DNA from: Welwitschia mirabilis
Taxonomy: Eukaryota > Gnetophyta > Gnetopsida > Welwitschiales
Reading direction: 5' to 3'
NCBI GenBank assembly: GCA_051453625.1
Contig: JBOZIK010000001.1
Location: 150,599,690-150,663,689 of the forward strand
DNA length: 64,000 bases
In this document: positions 1-11,270 of the stretch, piece by piece
Layout of the letters: the number at the start of each line of letters is the position of its first letter
Position numbering within the stretch: the first letter of the stretch is position 1
Translations under genes and position numbers: made by a program
Notes under the pieces: model-generated
Seen by the model: the letters and a program-made list of their open reading frames with translations, nothing else
Database searches by the model: none
Told to the model about the DNA's origin: nothing

Positions 1-891
1 CTGACCCGCTAGTGGAGTTTCCACAGCTACCATATCGCATTGCCAGAGGCCCCTCTTGGGAAAATTTTCTCTAGTGCAGTTATAGTAGGACATCATGGTG
101 ACCATGTTTTGAGATATAACATAAAAGGGCATGGTCTTTATTTCGTTTATTTTCTTTTTCTGTTTCTTTTTTTCCCCTTTTTATTTGAATTAATAACATT
201 CCCCATGACTAAGTACTTATAAGAATAAAAGTAAAATAATGAGATGAGTAACAAAGTAAGAACATGCAAAAATAACTGATTACTTACACCATTGAAAGAG
301 AATAAAAGAGCCAAGGTATCTTCCTTCAAAATAAAGTTCATAGATATATGACTGTCTAAAGATTAGATAAAGTCAATCTTATCATTTAAAATGCCTAATT
401 AAAATATATATAATTATGAAAACTTCATAAGTAAATACATATGTCAAGTTAAATATATTCAAGTGATAACATGATGTTTACTTAAGGAATGAGTAAAGAA
501 ATAATATAGATAATAACAAGAGAAAGGTTCTCTTCATTGAGAGGGACTTCCAAAGTAAGTGCTATCATATTCAAGATTTCATCAAAAGATGACTCATAAA
601 TTTTTAAACTTTGTTTATTATCTTTTTTAATCTATTGTTTGAATTGGAGATTTCAACTGAGGTACTTGATTATACCTTTTTTATAAGATAAGTATGTAAC
701 CATTTAGAAGTTAATTTGTTGTGTGAAATGTGTACTTGGGTGTTATACAAAAGAACATATTGACCAAGTTCAAATTACTAATAAATAATATTTTGATCAT
801 GTCTAAACTTTAATTGATTTTTATGAATGAGTTAATAATGTAAAACATAAGTATGTTTTTCATCTAAATGGTTAAATTGGGTTAATCAAGT

Positions 892-1017
892 NNNNNNNNN
901 NNNNNNNNNNNNNNNNNNNNNNNNNNNNNNNNNNNNNNNNNNNNNNNNNNNNNNNNNNNNNNNNNNNNNNNNNNNNNNNNNNNNNNNNNNNNNNNNNNNN
1001 NNNNNNNNNNNNNNNNN
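892..1017. other. Assembly gap (126 N)
   Basis: Unknown sequence inside the G1 integrase region. Further short gaps lie at 1484-1493 and 21135-21144 (10 N each) and at 27359-27387 (29 N, in the left LTR of G3). Confidence 1.
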
Positions 1018-1652
1018 GTTACACTAAGTAGTATGATAATCCCAAAGAACACCATTAACTTTAAAGGACCTTGTTTTCCTATTAATAGAGACTAATTTTT
1101 TAAGCATCTTTTTGATATTTCTATTTGCATTTTTGACTTGGCCATTAGTTTAATGATGATAAGCACATGTAATTCTATGTTCAATACCAATGGACAAAAT
1201 AATTTTTCAAAAAAGATGATTAATGAAATGAGTTTTTTAATTACTAAATATAATTTATGAAAAACCAAAACATTGAAAGATATGGGTTTGAACAAAATTG
1301 CAAATGGCTTGGGCATCAGTTTTGGTAGTAGGAATAGATTCTACTCACTTAGTAACATAATCGATAGCTACTAGAATATAATGTCTATCATGAAAATATG
1401 GCTAAATTAATCCTACAAAGTTAATTTTTCAACAATCAAAAGGTTCACATTTAAGTATAGGTTTGAGGGGCATATCTTGAGAANNNNNNNNNNCGTAAAG
1501 TTATATGAATCTTTAAAAAATGTAGGCCAATAAAAACCTAAGAGAAAAATTTTTATGATAGCCTTTTGACCACTAAAATGTCTCCCACATACCCCACCAT
1601 GGTAAAGTTTTAGGATTTCTAGGCTTTCCCACTCAGGTAGATACTTACACAT
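1018..1652 (-). pseudogene. Gypsy integrase remnant (zinc-binding H2C2 plus part of DDE core)
   Basis: On the minus strand, 1652-1500 encodes an integrase zinc-binding domain: the HGGVCGRHFSGQKAIIKI stretch followed by GFYWPTFFKDS is the usual H-x-G-x-x-G-G-H-F pattern. The second Cys pair falls at a 10-N gap. Further on, 1316-1092 keeps the end of the catalytic core around the A-Y-H-P-Q-T-N-G-Q region, now read as LMAKSKMQIEISKRCLKN, with substitutions and stops. In a working element integrase inserts the cDNA into chromosomes. Here the frame is broken and part of the core is hidden in the 892-1017 gap. Lineage assignment (Athila/Tat) rests on similarity to G3 and on its tRNA-Asp-type primer site. 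Confidence 0.85.
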
Positions 1653-1978
1653 GATTTGATCTTTGTAACGTATATAAAGATGGGATTCATTCCACTTATA
1701 GTCATCAATTCTAAGATAAAAAGATTTATGTTGATTATGATTCCAATGCTAAAGCGTTTTCATAGTAACATGGTAGTTCACAATATCAACATACCAATGA
1801 GCAGAATGAGTAGAAGAGATAGCATAAAGTTGCTTAATTTCAAAGAGTTATTCATCTTGAAAAAAGTCATTTATGGGAAGTTCATCATAAGAACAAGAAA
1901 TTTAAGAGAGATAATTAACAATACTATTATGTTTTTAAACTTTATCAATGATGGTAAGATTAAATTCCTACATGAGAA

Positions 1979-1983
1979 GGATC
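1979..1983. repeat. Target-site duplication of Cop1, left copy (GGATC)
   Basis: GGATC directly precedes the left LTR of Cop1 and recurs at 17120-17124 directly after its right LTR. In the uninterrupted relative G3 the same place carries a single GGATC within its RNase H/integrase linker. Confidence 0.8.
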
Positions 1984-2673
1984 TAATAGGATCAAGAACC
2001 ATAGAGGAGGGTGAATAGATTCTTTAAAAACTCTAGTATAATATTATAAATGAATCTAACCTCAAATAAGACTTGCATATAATAATGAATTAATCTAAAT
2101 TGTGCATGATATAAGAATATAATGAAATTAAATAGATAAAAACTAAAAGCACAAAAAAACCAATTTGATACAAGTCATAGTTATAGTGGTTCAGAAAACC
2201 TCCTACTCCACTCTTGATGATTAGCTTATCCTCAAGCTAGATCTTGGATCTTTATTACTCCACTAGGTATTCCAAGTTCATTGGTAACTTTTATGAACAG
2301 ACTTTTCCAGGCTTAGTCTCAACCTTTGAATAAACTTTTTAAGGCTTATTCTTAACCTTTAAACAAAGTTTTCAAGTTTTAGTTTCAACTTTTTACAAAA
2401 CATAGTAGTGATGTAATGATACCTTTAGAACATGGATATCACTCATTCTTGATTTAGTAAATGTAATGTAGCTATTCTACTATAGATGTAAAACAAATGA
2501 AGCTCTTAATATGATCTTTAATCTAGAGATGATGCTAATAGAAGATTGTCTTTAGTCAGAAATCTAGCTTTTAAGAGACAATAGTAAAAGTCACCCAAAT
2601 ATAATGCTTGATCCTTCAGATCCAATAGATTCGTCTAAATGAAAATAGTTCTAAAAGATTCTTTGGTTATATC
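1984..2673 (-). repeat. Cop1 3' LTR, outer piece
   Basis: Aligns with 15631-16300 of the other LTR, including the CAAGAACC...GAGGAGGG start and the repeated TTTTCAAGG...AGTCTCAACCTTT units near 2305-2400. It starts TA where TG is expected. The rest of this LTR continues at 10413. Confidence 0.85.
2669..2673. repeat. Target-site duplication of G2, left copy (ATATC)
   Basis: ATATC precedes the G2 LTR and recurs at 10413-10417. The intact LTR of Cop1 (near 16305-16316) shows the uninterrupted site. Confidence 0.85.
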
Positions 2674-3676
2674 TATTGCAGTGTGAATTTATACAATCTT
2701 AAAGTCCTTAAATAAAACTATAAATCATATAACTTGCAAAAAAACACATGCTAATATAGACCGAATTTCACCTAAATGTCGTAATTCCAACGAAGACACT
2801 AGGCTTAGAGTTAGAGAATTAATTTCCAAAGGTATTTTTTGATATTTTATTTTTTACTTAATCAAAAGTAAATAGTAAAGTAAACACAATGCAAGATGGA
2901 TGAATATAAAATGCAAGTGAATGGAAATGGAAATGAAATGGATTCACTTGGTTCCTAATCCTTCTATCATAAGGACTAGCTTCTAGTCTTTCTATCACAA
3001 AGACTATCCTTTCTATAATTTACATTAATCAAGAAGAGTATCTACTAATTCTTAATTAACATAAACTATTAGATCTATTAAGGAGAATATGCAATATGTA
3101 ATATAAAATGAAATGGAAATGCAATGCAAACCTACTACTGACCAAGGTTAATCTTAACAAAGGTTGCCCTCATGATCTAAATAAATCCAAGCTTATCACT
3201 AACTAAGATCAACTTAAACTATAAGGGACATTAACATAATTGAAATGAAAAGAGCATTATATTAATAAAAAGAACATTACATCTACTTACAATAGAATAA
3301 TAGCCTCTCAATGGAAGTGACATAGCCTAACAGCAAGAAAACCCCTTTCTGCAGCTCTTAGATGGACCTCCTACCTTTAAGCTTCTATCACAAGCATATG
3401 AAGTGCAATAGACGGTTTAGAAGTGAAGGAGGAAAGGGTATTTATAGTTTTACAATGAATTGTAATCTTAGATGTTCGTTAAGGAAACCCTAGCTGCTCA
3501 CATAACCCATTTGGCACTTGTTATAATGCAATTTACTGCCGCAATGTAAAAACAGTCGTCATCCAGTCTCTCGTCCACACGATAGTAGGGATGATGCCAT
3601 CTTCTTACCTTGGGTTGTGTGCTCATATGATACCGTTAGCTCCGTGGGTTACCCATGCATGTGTCGAGGCTATCGT
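2674..3676 (-). repeat. G2 3' LTR (right end in N gap)
   Basis: Matches 8957-about 9960 of the G2 right LTR: the same GTGTGAATTTAT(G/A)CAATCTTAAAGTC start and the same AGTGAAGGAGGAAAGGGTATTTATAG segment at 3422-3448. It begins TA in place of TG. By length comparison it should end near 4130, inside the gap. Confidence 0.85.
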
Positions 3677-4416
3677 NNNNNNNNNNNNNNNNNNNNNNNN
3701 NNNNNNNNNNNNNNNNNNNNNNNNNNNNNNNNNNNNNNNNNNNNNNNNNNNNNNNNNNNNNNNNNNNNNNNNNNNNNNNNNNNNNNNNNNNNNNNNNNNN
3801 NNNNNNNNNNNNNNNNNNNNNNNNNNNNNNNNNNNNNNNNNNNNNNNNNNNNNNNNNNNNNNNNNNNNNNNNNNNNNNNNNNNNNNNNNNNNNNNNNNNN
3901 NNNNNNNNNNNNNNNNNNNNNNNNNNNNNNNNNNNNNNNNNNNNNNNNNNNNNNNNNNNNNNNNNNNNNNNNNNNNNNNNNNNNNNNNNNNNNNNNNNNN
4001 NNNNNNNNNNNNNNNNNNNNNNNNNNNNNNNNNNNNNNNNNNNNNNNNNNNNNNNNNNNNNNNNNNNNNNNNNNNNNNNNNNNNNNNNNNNNNNNNNNNN
4101 NNNNNNNNNNNNNNNNNNNNNNNNNNNNNNNNNNNNNNNNNNNNNNNNNNNNNNNNNNNNNNNNNNNNNNNNNNNNNNNNNNNNNNNNNNNNNNNNNNNN
4201 NNNNNNNNNNNNNNNNNNNNNNNNNNNNNNNNNNNNNNNNNNNNNNNNNNNNNNNNNNNNNNNNNNNNNNNNNNNNNNNNNNNNNNNNNNNNNNNNNNNN
4301 NNNNNNNNNNNNNNNNNNNNNNNNNNNNNNNNNNNNNNNNNNNNNNNNNNNNNNNNNNNNNNNNNNNNNNNNNNNNNNNNNNNNNNNNNNNNNNNNNNNN
4401 NNNNNNNNNNNNNNNN
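3677..4416. other. Assembly gap (740 N)
   Basis: Unknown sequence covering the end of the G2 3' LTR and the adjoining polypurine region. Confidence 1.
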
Positions 4417-5775
4417 AAAATCAGTAAGTGTGTTACCTGCTCCTATTAAAATTTCATGAAATGTATTCAAGTAATATGTAATCTTGTCTAAACAATGCAT
4501 TATAAATATGTATCATCCAAGATCAAAATAATCCTTAAAAAATGATAGATTTTTATTGTAAGAAGAAAGCTCAGAAAGCTCTAAGAAAAACAAGATCTCC
4601 TGGATTACACAAAAGAAAAAGGATAACTATCATCCCCTCTGTCATAGAGATGGCATATTAAGACAACAATTGGTAAAATAAGTTGGTTGGACTAATTAGA
4701 AAAAATTTCGGANNNNNNNNNNNNNNNNNNNNNNNNNNNNNNNNNNNNNNNNNNNNNNNNNNNNNNNNNNNNNNNNNNNNNNNNNNNNNNNNNNNNNNNN
4801 NNNNNNNNNNNNAAAGAAAAAGGATAACTATCATCCCCTCTGTCATAGAGATGGCATATTAAGACAACAATTGGTAAAATAAGTTGTTTGGACTAATTAG
4901 AAAAAATTTCGGAAAAATTTGACAGTAAGGAAGTATTGGAAATGTAGCAAAAATAGAAGGAAAAAATGTGAAGAATTTATCTTTAGCAACAAAATCATGG
5001 AGAAAGAAACTCATAGGATCATAACCAAGCATGAAAGATAAAAAGAAATGCTCATAAGTGTTCTTCCAATGTGGTATAGAAGCCATGAATATTTTGAAAA
5101 TCTGTAAGTGGATGAATGCAAAACCACATAGTAAAAACATTAGTATAAAACAAAAAGATCACATCAAGTAAGGGGAAAGAAGTGCATTAATTGATAGTGC
5201 AAAAAATAAAAATAGCCCTTATAAAGAAAAATCTATAAGTGAAAATAAAAATATAACTAGAAAGTGACCAAATTATCAGGTTTTAACTATAATGTAGAAA
5301 AAGATATTGTAATAACTTTAAAAAATCCCAAAAACAACTAAGGAAAAACATAATAAGAAATGGACAACTAGGAACATGAATAAGATTTGCTTACCTACCC
5401 AAAATTAATCCTTAGCAAATTTCATTAGAAGAAATCATAAAATCACCTAATAAGAATGCATGGCATAATGAAAAAATTCATAAAGTTCTACTCGAATGGG
5501 CAATGATTATGATGATGTCAAGTATGTCTAACATTATCAAACAATGAATGATAAGATAAAAAGATATTAAAATAGGAACTTATAAGCTATCATCTCAAAA
5601 TAAAACTAGAATCCAAAAAAGTAAAGTGATCATGTGTAAGTACTACAAATAAATAAAAATGAGTCTAGAAAATAAGCAATGCCTCTGATAACACCAGGAA
5701 CACCACTAATCTCATAGCCTCTAACTGCAAGTTTATTCTTACCATGATGAGGGGAGTGCAACCACTATCAGAGGA
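4417..5775 (-). other. G2 non-coding region between ORF block and 3' LTR
   Basis: A-rich, no credible ORF. It is collinear with G4 61300-62110 and G3 about 30700-31080: the AAAAACAACTAAGGAAAAACA stretch near 5329, CATAAAATCACCTAATAAGAATGCATG near 5438, and the CCTCTGATAAC...GGAGTGCAACCACTATCAGAGGA block at 5692-5775 recur. A 100-N gap at 4713-4812 has its left flank (4613-4712) repeated as its right flank (4813-4912). Confidence 0.75.
4713..4812. other. Assembly gap of 100 N with duplicated flanks
   Basis: About 100 bp left of the gap is repeated almost exactly to its right, with one G/T difference at the GTTGGTTGG/GTTGTTTGG site. This suggests an unmerged contig overlap. Confidence 0.9.
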
Positions 5776-6566
5776 NNNNNNNNNNNNNNNNNNNNNNNNN
5801 NNNNNNNNNNNNNNNNNNNNNNNNNNNNNNNNNNNNNNNNNNNNNNNNNNNNNNNNNNNNNNNNNNNNNNNNNNNNNNNNNNNNNNNNNNNNNNNNNNNN
5901 NNNNNNNNNNNNNNNNNNNNNNNNNNNNNNNNNNNNNNNNNNNNNNNNNNNNNNNNNNNNNNNNNNNNNNNNNNNNNNNNNNNNNNNNNNNNNNNNNNNN
6001 NNNNNNNNNNNNNNNNNNNNNNNNNNNNNNNNNNNNNNNNNNNNNNNNNNNNNNNNNNNNNNNNNNNNNNNNNNNNNNNNNNNNNNNNNNNNNNNNNNNN
6101 NNNNNNNNNNNNNNNNNNNNNNNNNNNNNNNNNNNNNNNNNNNNNNNNNNNNNNNNNNNNNNNNNNNNNNNNNNNNNNNNNNNNNNNNNNNNNNNNNNNN
6201 NNNNNNNNNNNNNNNNNNNNNNNNNNNNNNNNNNNNNNNNNNNNNNNNNNNNNNNNNNNNNNNNNNNNNNNNNNNNNNNNNNNNNNNNNNNNNNNNNNNN
6301 NNNNNNNNNNNNNNNNNNNNNNNNNNNNNNNNNNNNNNNNNNNNNNNNNNNNNNNNNNNNNNNNNNNNNNNNNNNNNNNNNNNNNNNNNNNNNNNNNNNN
6401 NNNNNNNNNNNNNNNNNNNNNNNNNNNNNNNNNNNNNNNNNNNNNNNNNNNNNNNNNNNNNNNNNNNNNNNNNNNNNNNNNNNNNNNNNNNNNNNNNNNN
6501 NNNNNNNNNNNNNNNNNNNNNNNNNNNNNNNNNNNNNNNNNNNNNNNNNNNNNNNNNNNNNNNNNN
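5776..6566. other. Assembly gap (791 N)
   Basis: Unknown sequence inside G2, between its post-ORF block and the acidic ORF. Confidence 1.
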
Positions 6567-6599
6567 TTTTAAATAAGAGATAAAGAAGTGATATATTTC

Positions 6600-8102
6600 A
6601 TTGATAAGTAATCTCTTATGAAGATAGTATAAAGCATGAGTATTATTAGATAATTCATTCAAGATAACACTCATAGAATGAATCCAAGAAATCTTGAAGG
6701 GCTTTTGAGAATGTTTAATAATATTGAGAATCTCTTTAAGATTCAACTCTAAGCATGGATTACTATCAAGAAGATAAGGCTTTTCCTAATGTAATATTCC
6801 AAGTTAAACTTTTAAAAATAATAATCATTAAAATCATAAGGTATAGTAGATTTGGTATAAAAAGGATGAATGTTACTTTGAGGATCATATAAAGGTTTAA
6901 AATGAAGAGATTGAGAGACAAAAGAAATAGACTCTTCAAAGTGATGGATGTTATAAGAGTTAAGGAAAGGAACATGACCTTGAGAATTATATAAAGGTGT
7001 AATTGGAAGGGTTGGAGAAAGATTATCATTATTAAGATTATGAGGTAATGTGAAGGTGGAAATAGAAATGAAATGGGGAGTGAAGGGAAGGATGTGATTT
7101 GCAATTGAACGTGAAGGAATATATGGGAAAAATGTAGAAGTATAAGTGGAATGAATAAGTCTATTCTATATGAAGTTGGAATGAATCTCTAAGGGTCCTT
7201 CATTGCTTTTAATTTCTTCACTAGTATCCATGTTATTACGTGATTTAATTGTACTTTCATCTTCATTGGTTGTAACTATATCTTTCTTCTCTTATTAAAG
7301 ATTACTTTCACTATCTAAATGATTGGATTCATAAAAAATATTTTTAAGAGAAATAATAGCATCATCTTCACAATTGATTGAAATGTTTTTAATTTTTTAA
7401 TGATTGGATTTCTATCTTGATTTTCTAACAAAAGATGAATGGTAGGGATATAATCTAATATCTCAATATCATCCTCTAGTAAGTGGTCATCTTCATCCCA
7501 ATTGTTGACATGTTGAGTTGTATCATTATTATCTCCTTTTTACTTATCTCCTAGTGAGTAGGACGTTGAAGTTTAATTCATAAATCCATCTTCAAGTTGA
7601 AAGCAAGAATCATTATCAGCAATAATTTCTAAGTTATTTTCATTTTCCTCGAGATAGGATGAAGTGGAATAGTTGTAAGGATGTTGTGTTATCAAAGATC
7701 CTTAAATCTGTAAAAGAGATTGTTACAAGTTTTAAACTAATTTTTCCAAGCTATTATTAGTGTTTTATTGGTTTTTCATCATTTCACCAATCATTACTCT
7801 TAATGGATCTTTTTCTTCTTCATAGTCGTTGATGGGAGATGGTTCTTCTTGATAGTAAAGCATGGAAGATGATTGGGATTGAAAAAGATAATTATAAGAG
7901 GTTTGTCTAAATGAGGTGAAATCCCTAAAATATGGTGAATCTTCATCATTATTTTGATATGAGGTTTGAAGAGAATAGGGGAAAGAATAATTAGATTGAA
8001 AAGAAGAATGGACCCAATCCCTATTTTCAACATGATTTTATGATGATCTCCCTCTTTCGATAAAGATTTCTTAAAGTGTTTTCTTACCAATGTCCTCATC
8101 AT
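6600..8102 (-). pseudogene. G2 acidic, Asn/Ser-rich ORF remnant of unknown function
   Basis: On the minus strand, 8102 down to about 7400 gives a nearly continuous frame rich in Asp, Glu, Asn and Ser (for example LEENENNLEIIADNDSCFQL and NNWDEDDHLLEDDIEILDY), broken by a few TAA/TAG stops. Below 7400 a shifted frame continues with Pro/Ser/His-rich peptides. It occupies the place of gag-pol. I see no zinc knuckle, protease, RT or integrase motif. It could be a diverged C-terminal gag region or an unrelated acquired ORF; I cannot assign it. The shared 5' leader ends near 8290, where G2 stops resembling the gag start of G1. Confidence 0.5.
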
Positions 8103-8935
8103 TTTGCAAGTTTTTTCTCTTTTTAAAAAGAAGTTCTACAATAGTTTTTCTATTGTGGTTTATTAAAACAAGAAAGAATAACAGACTAAGAGAGTTTAAA
8201 TTCAAAATGGTAAGAAGATAAGTACACCATGAAGATCAAGATTCTCAGATGTTTGAGGTTGCTAGTTCTTAATACCTAAAAGATGTGACATCATTATTGT
8301 AAATTAATTACACAGAAAAAAAAATCTAATTCTAAAAAAAAAAAAAAGAATTCTAGAATTTGCATACTTATGTTATGCATACCTAGATTCTTATTTGAAG
8401 TCGAATAATTATTGATGTTTCTATTAATCCAGTTTCTTGCTAGCTGATATTTTGTATTTTGCCCATAATTCCTTATATTCTTGCATGTATAAATAGTGAA
8501 CAAAAATCAGAATCAACTGCAATGGACTATTGTCCACCTTGTTGTGAGGAGGACGGGTAGGATGATAATCATAGAAAGACTAAATTCTAATAACAACAAA
8601 ACTTTAGAAACTATAGAAAGAAAATTACTGAAACTATGTTATCCTTACTATCATGTGGATTATGGATAAGACGATAGTTTTACTAAACTATGAACAAAAG
8701 AAAAATGGCAAAAATAGAAACTACATTCAAAATTTCAAAACTATTGTACCCTAAGTTGTCTAGACGATAGAGAGAATGACAAGCTCCCTAAAAGTTACAT
8801 AAAACAAAATTTTGTAGAAATAAATCTACCTTAAAATACATTAGAAATATAGCATTAATTCAAATAAATAACTTGAACAAAGAGATTCAAAGTACTTATC
8901 TAGTTAATGACAATCCTCTTATTGCCTTGCGTCCT

Positions 8936-8953
8936 TCCCCGACAATGGTGCCA
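8936..8953 (-). other. G2 primer-binding site (tRNA-Asp type)
   Basis: The minus strand reads TGGCACCATTGTCGGGGA, three bases inside the LTR edge at 8957. It is one transition or so from the TGGCGCCGTTG(C/T)CGGGGA site that pairs with plant tRNA-Asp and is usual for Athila-group gypsy elements. Confidence 0.8.
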
Positions 8954-9714
8954 AAATGTTGCGGTGTGAATTTATGCAATCTTAAAGTCTTTAAGTAAAT
9001 GTGTAAATCATATAACTTGCAAAAAGACACACACTAGTATAGATAGAAGTTCATCTAAATGTCGTAATCCTAACAAAGCACTAGGCTTAAAGTTAGAAAA
9101 TTAATTTTCAAAGGTAGTTTTTGATATTTTATCTCTTACTTAACTAAAAGTAAATAGTAAAGTAAATGCAATGTAAGATGGATGAATATGGAATGCAAGT
9201 GAATGGAAATGAAAATAAAATGGATTCACTTGACTCCTAATCCTTCTGTTAGAAGGACTAGCTTCTAGCCTTTCTATCACAAATACTATCCTTTCTATAA
9301 TTTACATCAATCAAGAATAGTATCTACTAATTCTTAATTAACATAAACTATTAGATCTACTAAGTAGAATATGAAATATGAAATATAAATGAAATAGAAA
9401 TGCAAATCTACTACTAATCAAGGTTAACCTTAACAAAGGTTGCCTTCATGTTCTAAATAAATCCAAGCTTGTCACTAACTAAGATCAACTTAAATCATAA
9501 TGGACATTTACATAATTAAAATAAAAATAGTATTATTTTAATGAAAAGAACTTTACATCCACTTACAACAGAATAACAGCTCCTCAATGAAACAGACACA
9601 GCTTAACACTAAGGAAACTCCTTTCTGCATCTATTGGATGGACCTCCTACCTTCAAGCTTCCATCACAAGCATATTAAGTACAAAAGATGGTTTGGAAGT
9701 GAAGGAGGAAAGGG

Positions 9715-9722
9715 TATTTATA
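9715..9722 (-). promoter_or_regulatory. TATA-like box of G2 LTR
   Basis: The minus strand reads TATAAATA followed by CCC. The same GGGTATTTATAG (plus strand) is kept in the other family LTRs at 3435-3446 and 60104-60113, and as ATTTATTTATAG at 22304-22315. Confidence 0.6.
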
Positions 9723-9835
9723 GTTTTACAATGAACCATAAACCTAGACATCTATTAAGAAAATCCTAGCTACCCACATGGCCTATTTGACACTCTTTAC
9801 AATGTAAATTATTGTGCAGTGTAAAAATAGTTGTT

Positions 9836-10180
9836 GTCCTATCTTGCATCCACACGACATAGGAGACGACGCTATCTTAATAGCTTGGGTTATGTGCCTG
9901 TGCTCCTGTGGGTTACCCGTACATGTTACCGATGCTGTCGTCCTGTATGTCGTCCACACGACATAGGAGATAACACTTTAAACTGCATGTCCATGTGCTA
10001 TCGTTAGCCCCGTGAATTATCCTCACATTCATCATCCTTCATGTCATCTAGATAACCTAGGGGATGATGCCCTATTATCATGTGTTGCTGTCTAAGTGTT
10101 GCGCATGAGTTATTCCTATGTAGTTGTCTTTATGGACTGTCATCCCTTCTGTCATGGGGACAACAGTGGGAATGATACTC
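9836..10180 (-). repeat. Dispersed GTCGTCC/GGATGAC motif cluster in G2 U3
   Basis: Four copies of a motif close to GTC(A/G)TCCNNACGACATAGG(A/G)GA(C/T)(G/A)AC occur near 9836, 9940, 10035 and 10136. The GTCGTCC...GACGAC part is self-complementary. Related copies lie in the LTRs and untranslated parts of G1, G3 and G4. Confidence 0.65.
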
Positions 10181-10412
10181 TTCCCAAGTTTCTCAAGTAG
10201 TGTAAATTGGTCTTCTTCTTCTTTAGTCCTCGTTCAATATGCTAAGTATCAGAACATACCTAAAATTCCTCCAATTATGTCAAAAATTACATGTTTTCAT
10301 AATCATCTTATTGTCTTTCCATAATCAGTAGAATTGTATCTAAACCTATATAAATGTTCTGCAAAATTACTCTAATTATACCATCAAATTTCTACAAATT
10401 GGCATCGCAATA

Positions 10413-11254
10413 ATATCTGTCTTATCTATTTATAATGGAATTCTTTTAGGATTTATTACATTTGAAATGTTCTTCCAACGGCTATACACAACTAGAAAAT
10501 AGCTACCTAACAGCTACATAATGGATACATAATGTTTAGAAAAAATTACTTTCTATTCCATTTGGTTAACTCCACAAAAATCTGATTAACCCCATATGGT
10601 GCCATGAGTTACATAGATCACTTGAGTCAGAAATTCTGTTGCCTCAATTTCTTAGGGCTTCCTGTCTGGTTGACCTCATTGGATCTAGTTAACTCTAGTT
10701 TGATCACCTACAACATTATCTTGTCATCCACTCCTCTGATAAAATTCTTTTCAATTTACTACATTGAGTTCAGTTGATCCTTTAAGTGTCCAGTCGACCC
10801 CATAACGATCAGCTCAGGTGTACTAGCTACATAGTGCTCAAGTCCAATTGATCCCATCATAGGTCTGATTGACCCCTTGATAATCAGTTTAGGAATACTA
10901 TTCCTTGGTTTATAGATCCAGTTAACCCCATAAAGATCTAATTAACCCCTTGCCATTCAGTTTAGGGACATTGGTTCTTGAGGTTATAGGCCTAATTAAC
11001 CATATTAAAAATTTAGTTGACCCCTCTAGATGCATTTCATTTTCTATCTGGTTCAATTGTAGTTAACCCTATGAAAATCCAGGTAACCTCATCAAGAGGG
11101 TAAAAGAATTGATAGGTTTCTAATGCTCATAAGTTTGATGATTTCAGTTCCATCTTTTAACTAAAATTAATTTAACATATTTTGGATAAGATACACAAAA
11201 TTTTTTATATAGAAAACATTAGTTTAATATTAATTGGTAAAACATAATCCAATA
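10413..11254 (-). repeat. Cop1 3' LTR, inner piece with U3 motif array
   Basis: Continues the LTR interrupted at 2673 and aligns with about 16305-17119. It holds a TATA-like box at 10427-10436 (minus strand ATTATAAATA). From about 10565 to 11100 it holds about a dozen copies of a GGT(C/T)(G/A)ACCCC-like motif. It ends AATA at 11254, facing the purine tract. G2 inserted about 10 bp from this TATA-like box. Confidence 0.8.
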
Positions 11255-11270
11255 ATATCCCTCTTTAACA
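11255..11270 (-). other. Cop1 polypurine tract
   Basis: The minus strand reads TTAAAGAGGGATAT directly before the 3' LTR, as expected for the second-strand primer. Confidence 0.65.

Larger units (their letters stand above)
1..1983 (-). mobile_element. G1: Ty3/gypsy element, integrase-side part, cut by Cop1
   Basis: This is the downstream (3') part of a minus-strand Athila/Tat-like gypsy element whose upstream part resumes at 17120. The join is seen by comparison with the uninterrupted relative G3: the sequence around 1960-1983 and that from 17120 onward match one continuous stretch near 33235-33300. Positions 1-360 match the post-integrase block of G3 (about 31090-31440) and G4 (62110-62460). 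The 3' LTR lies off the left edge. Two N gaps (892-1017, 1484-1493) interrupt it. All frames contain stops, so it is inactive. Confidence 0.85.
2674..10412 (-). mobile_element. G2: gypsy-family element without visible pol, nested in Cop1 LTR
   Basis: A 7.7-kb insertion bounded by ATATC duplications, with LTRs at 2674-about 4130 (end hidden in an N gap) and 8957-10412. It shares LTR sequence, primer site and post-integrase non-coding block with G1, G3 and G4. The visible interior (4417-5775 and 6567-8956) shows no gag, protease, RT or integrase signature. In their place is a decayed acidic ORF (8100-about 6600). About 790 bp are N (5776-6566), too little to hold a full pol. I infer a deletion derivative mobilised in trans by G1/G3-like partners. 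Confidence 0.8.
8957..10412 (-). repeat. G2 5' LTR (1456 bp)
   Basis: Begins TG at 8957 next to the primer site. It ends AATA (expected AACA) at 10412 before the ATATC duplication. On the minus strand its U3 part is at the high coordinates and holds short palindromic motifs (9836-10180) upstream of a TATA-like box (9715-9722). Confidence 0.85.

Noticed and set aside
1656-2018. 120-codon plus-strand frame
   Set aside because: It crosses the G1/Cop1 junction and is antisense to retrotransposon sequence; no domain.
3591-4500. Long open frames across 3591-4500 and 5739-6746
   Set aside because: They are almost wholly runs of N and carry no real coding sequence.
7800-8102. Minus-strand frame rich in Ile/Leu/Lys in G2
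   Set aside because: The acidic neighbouring frame has the better protein character; this frame is probably a shadow.
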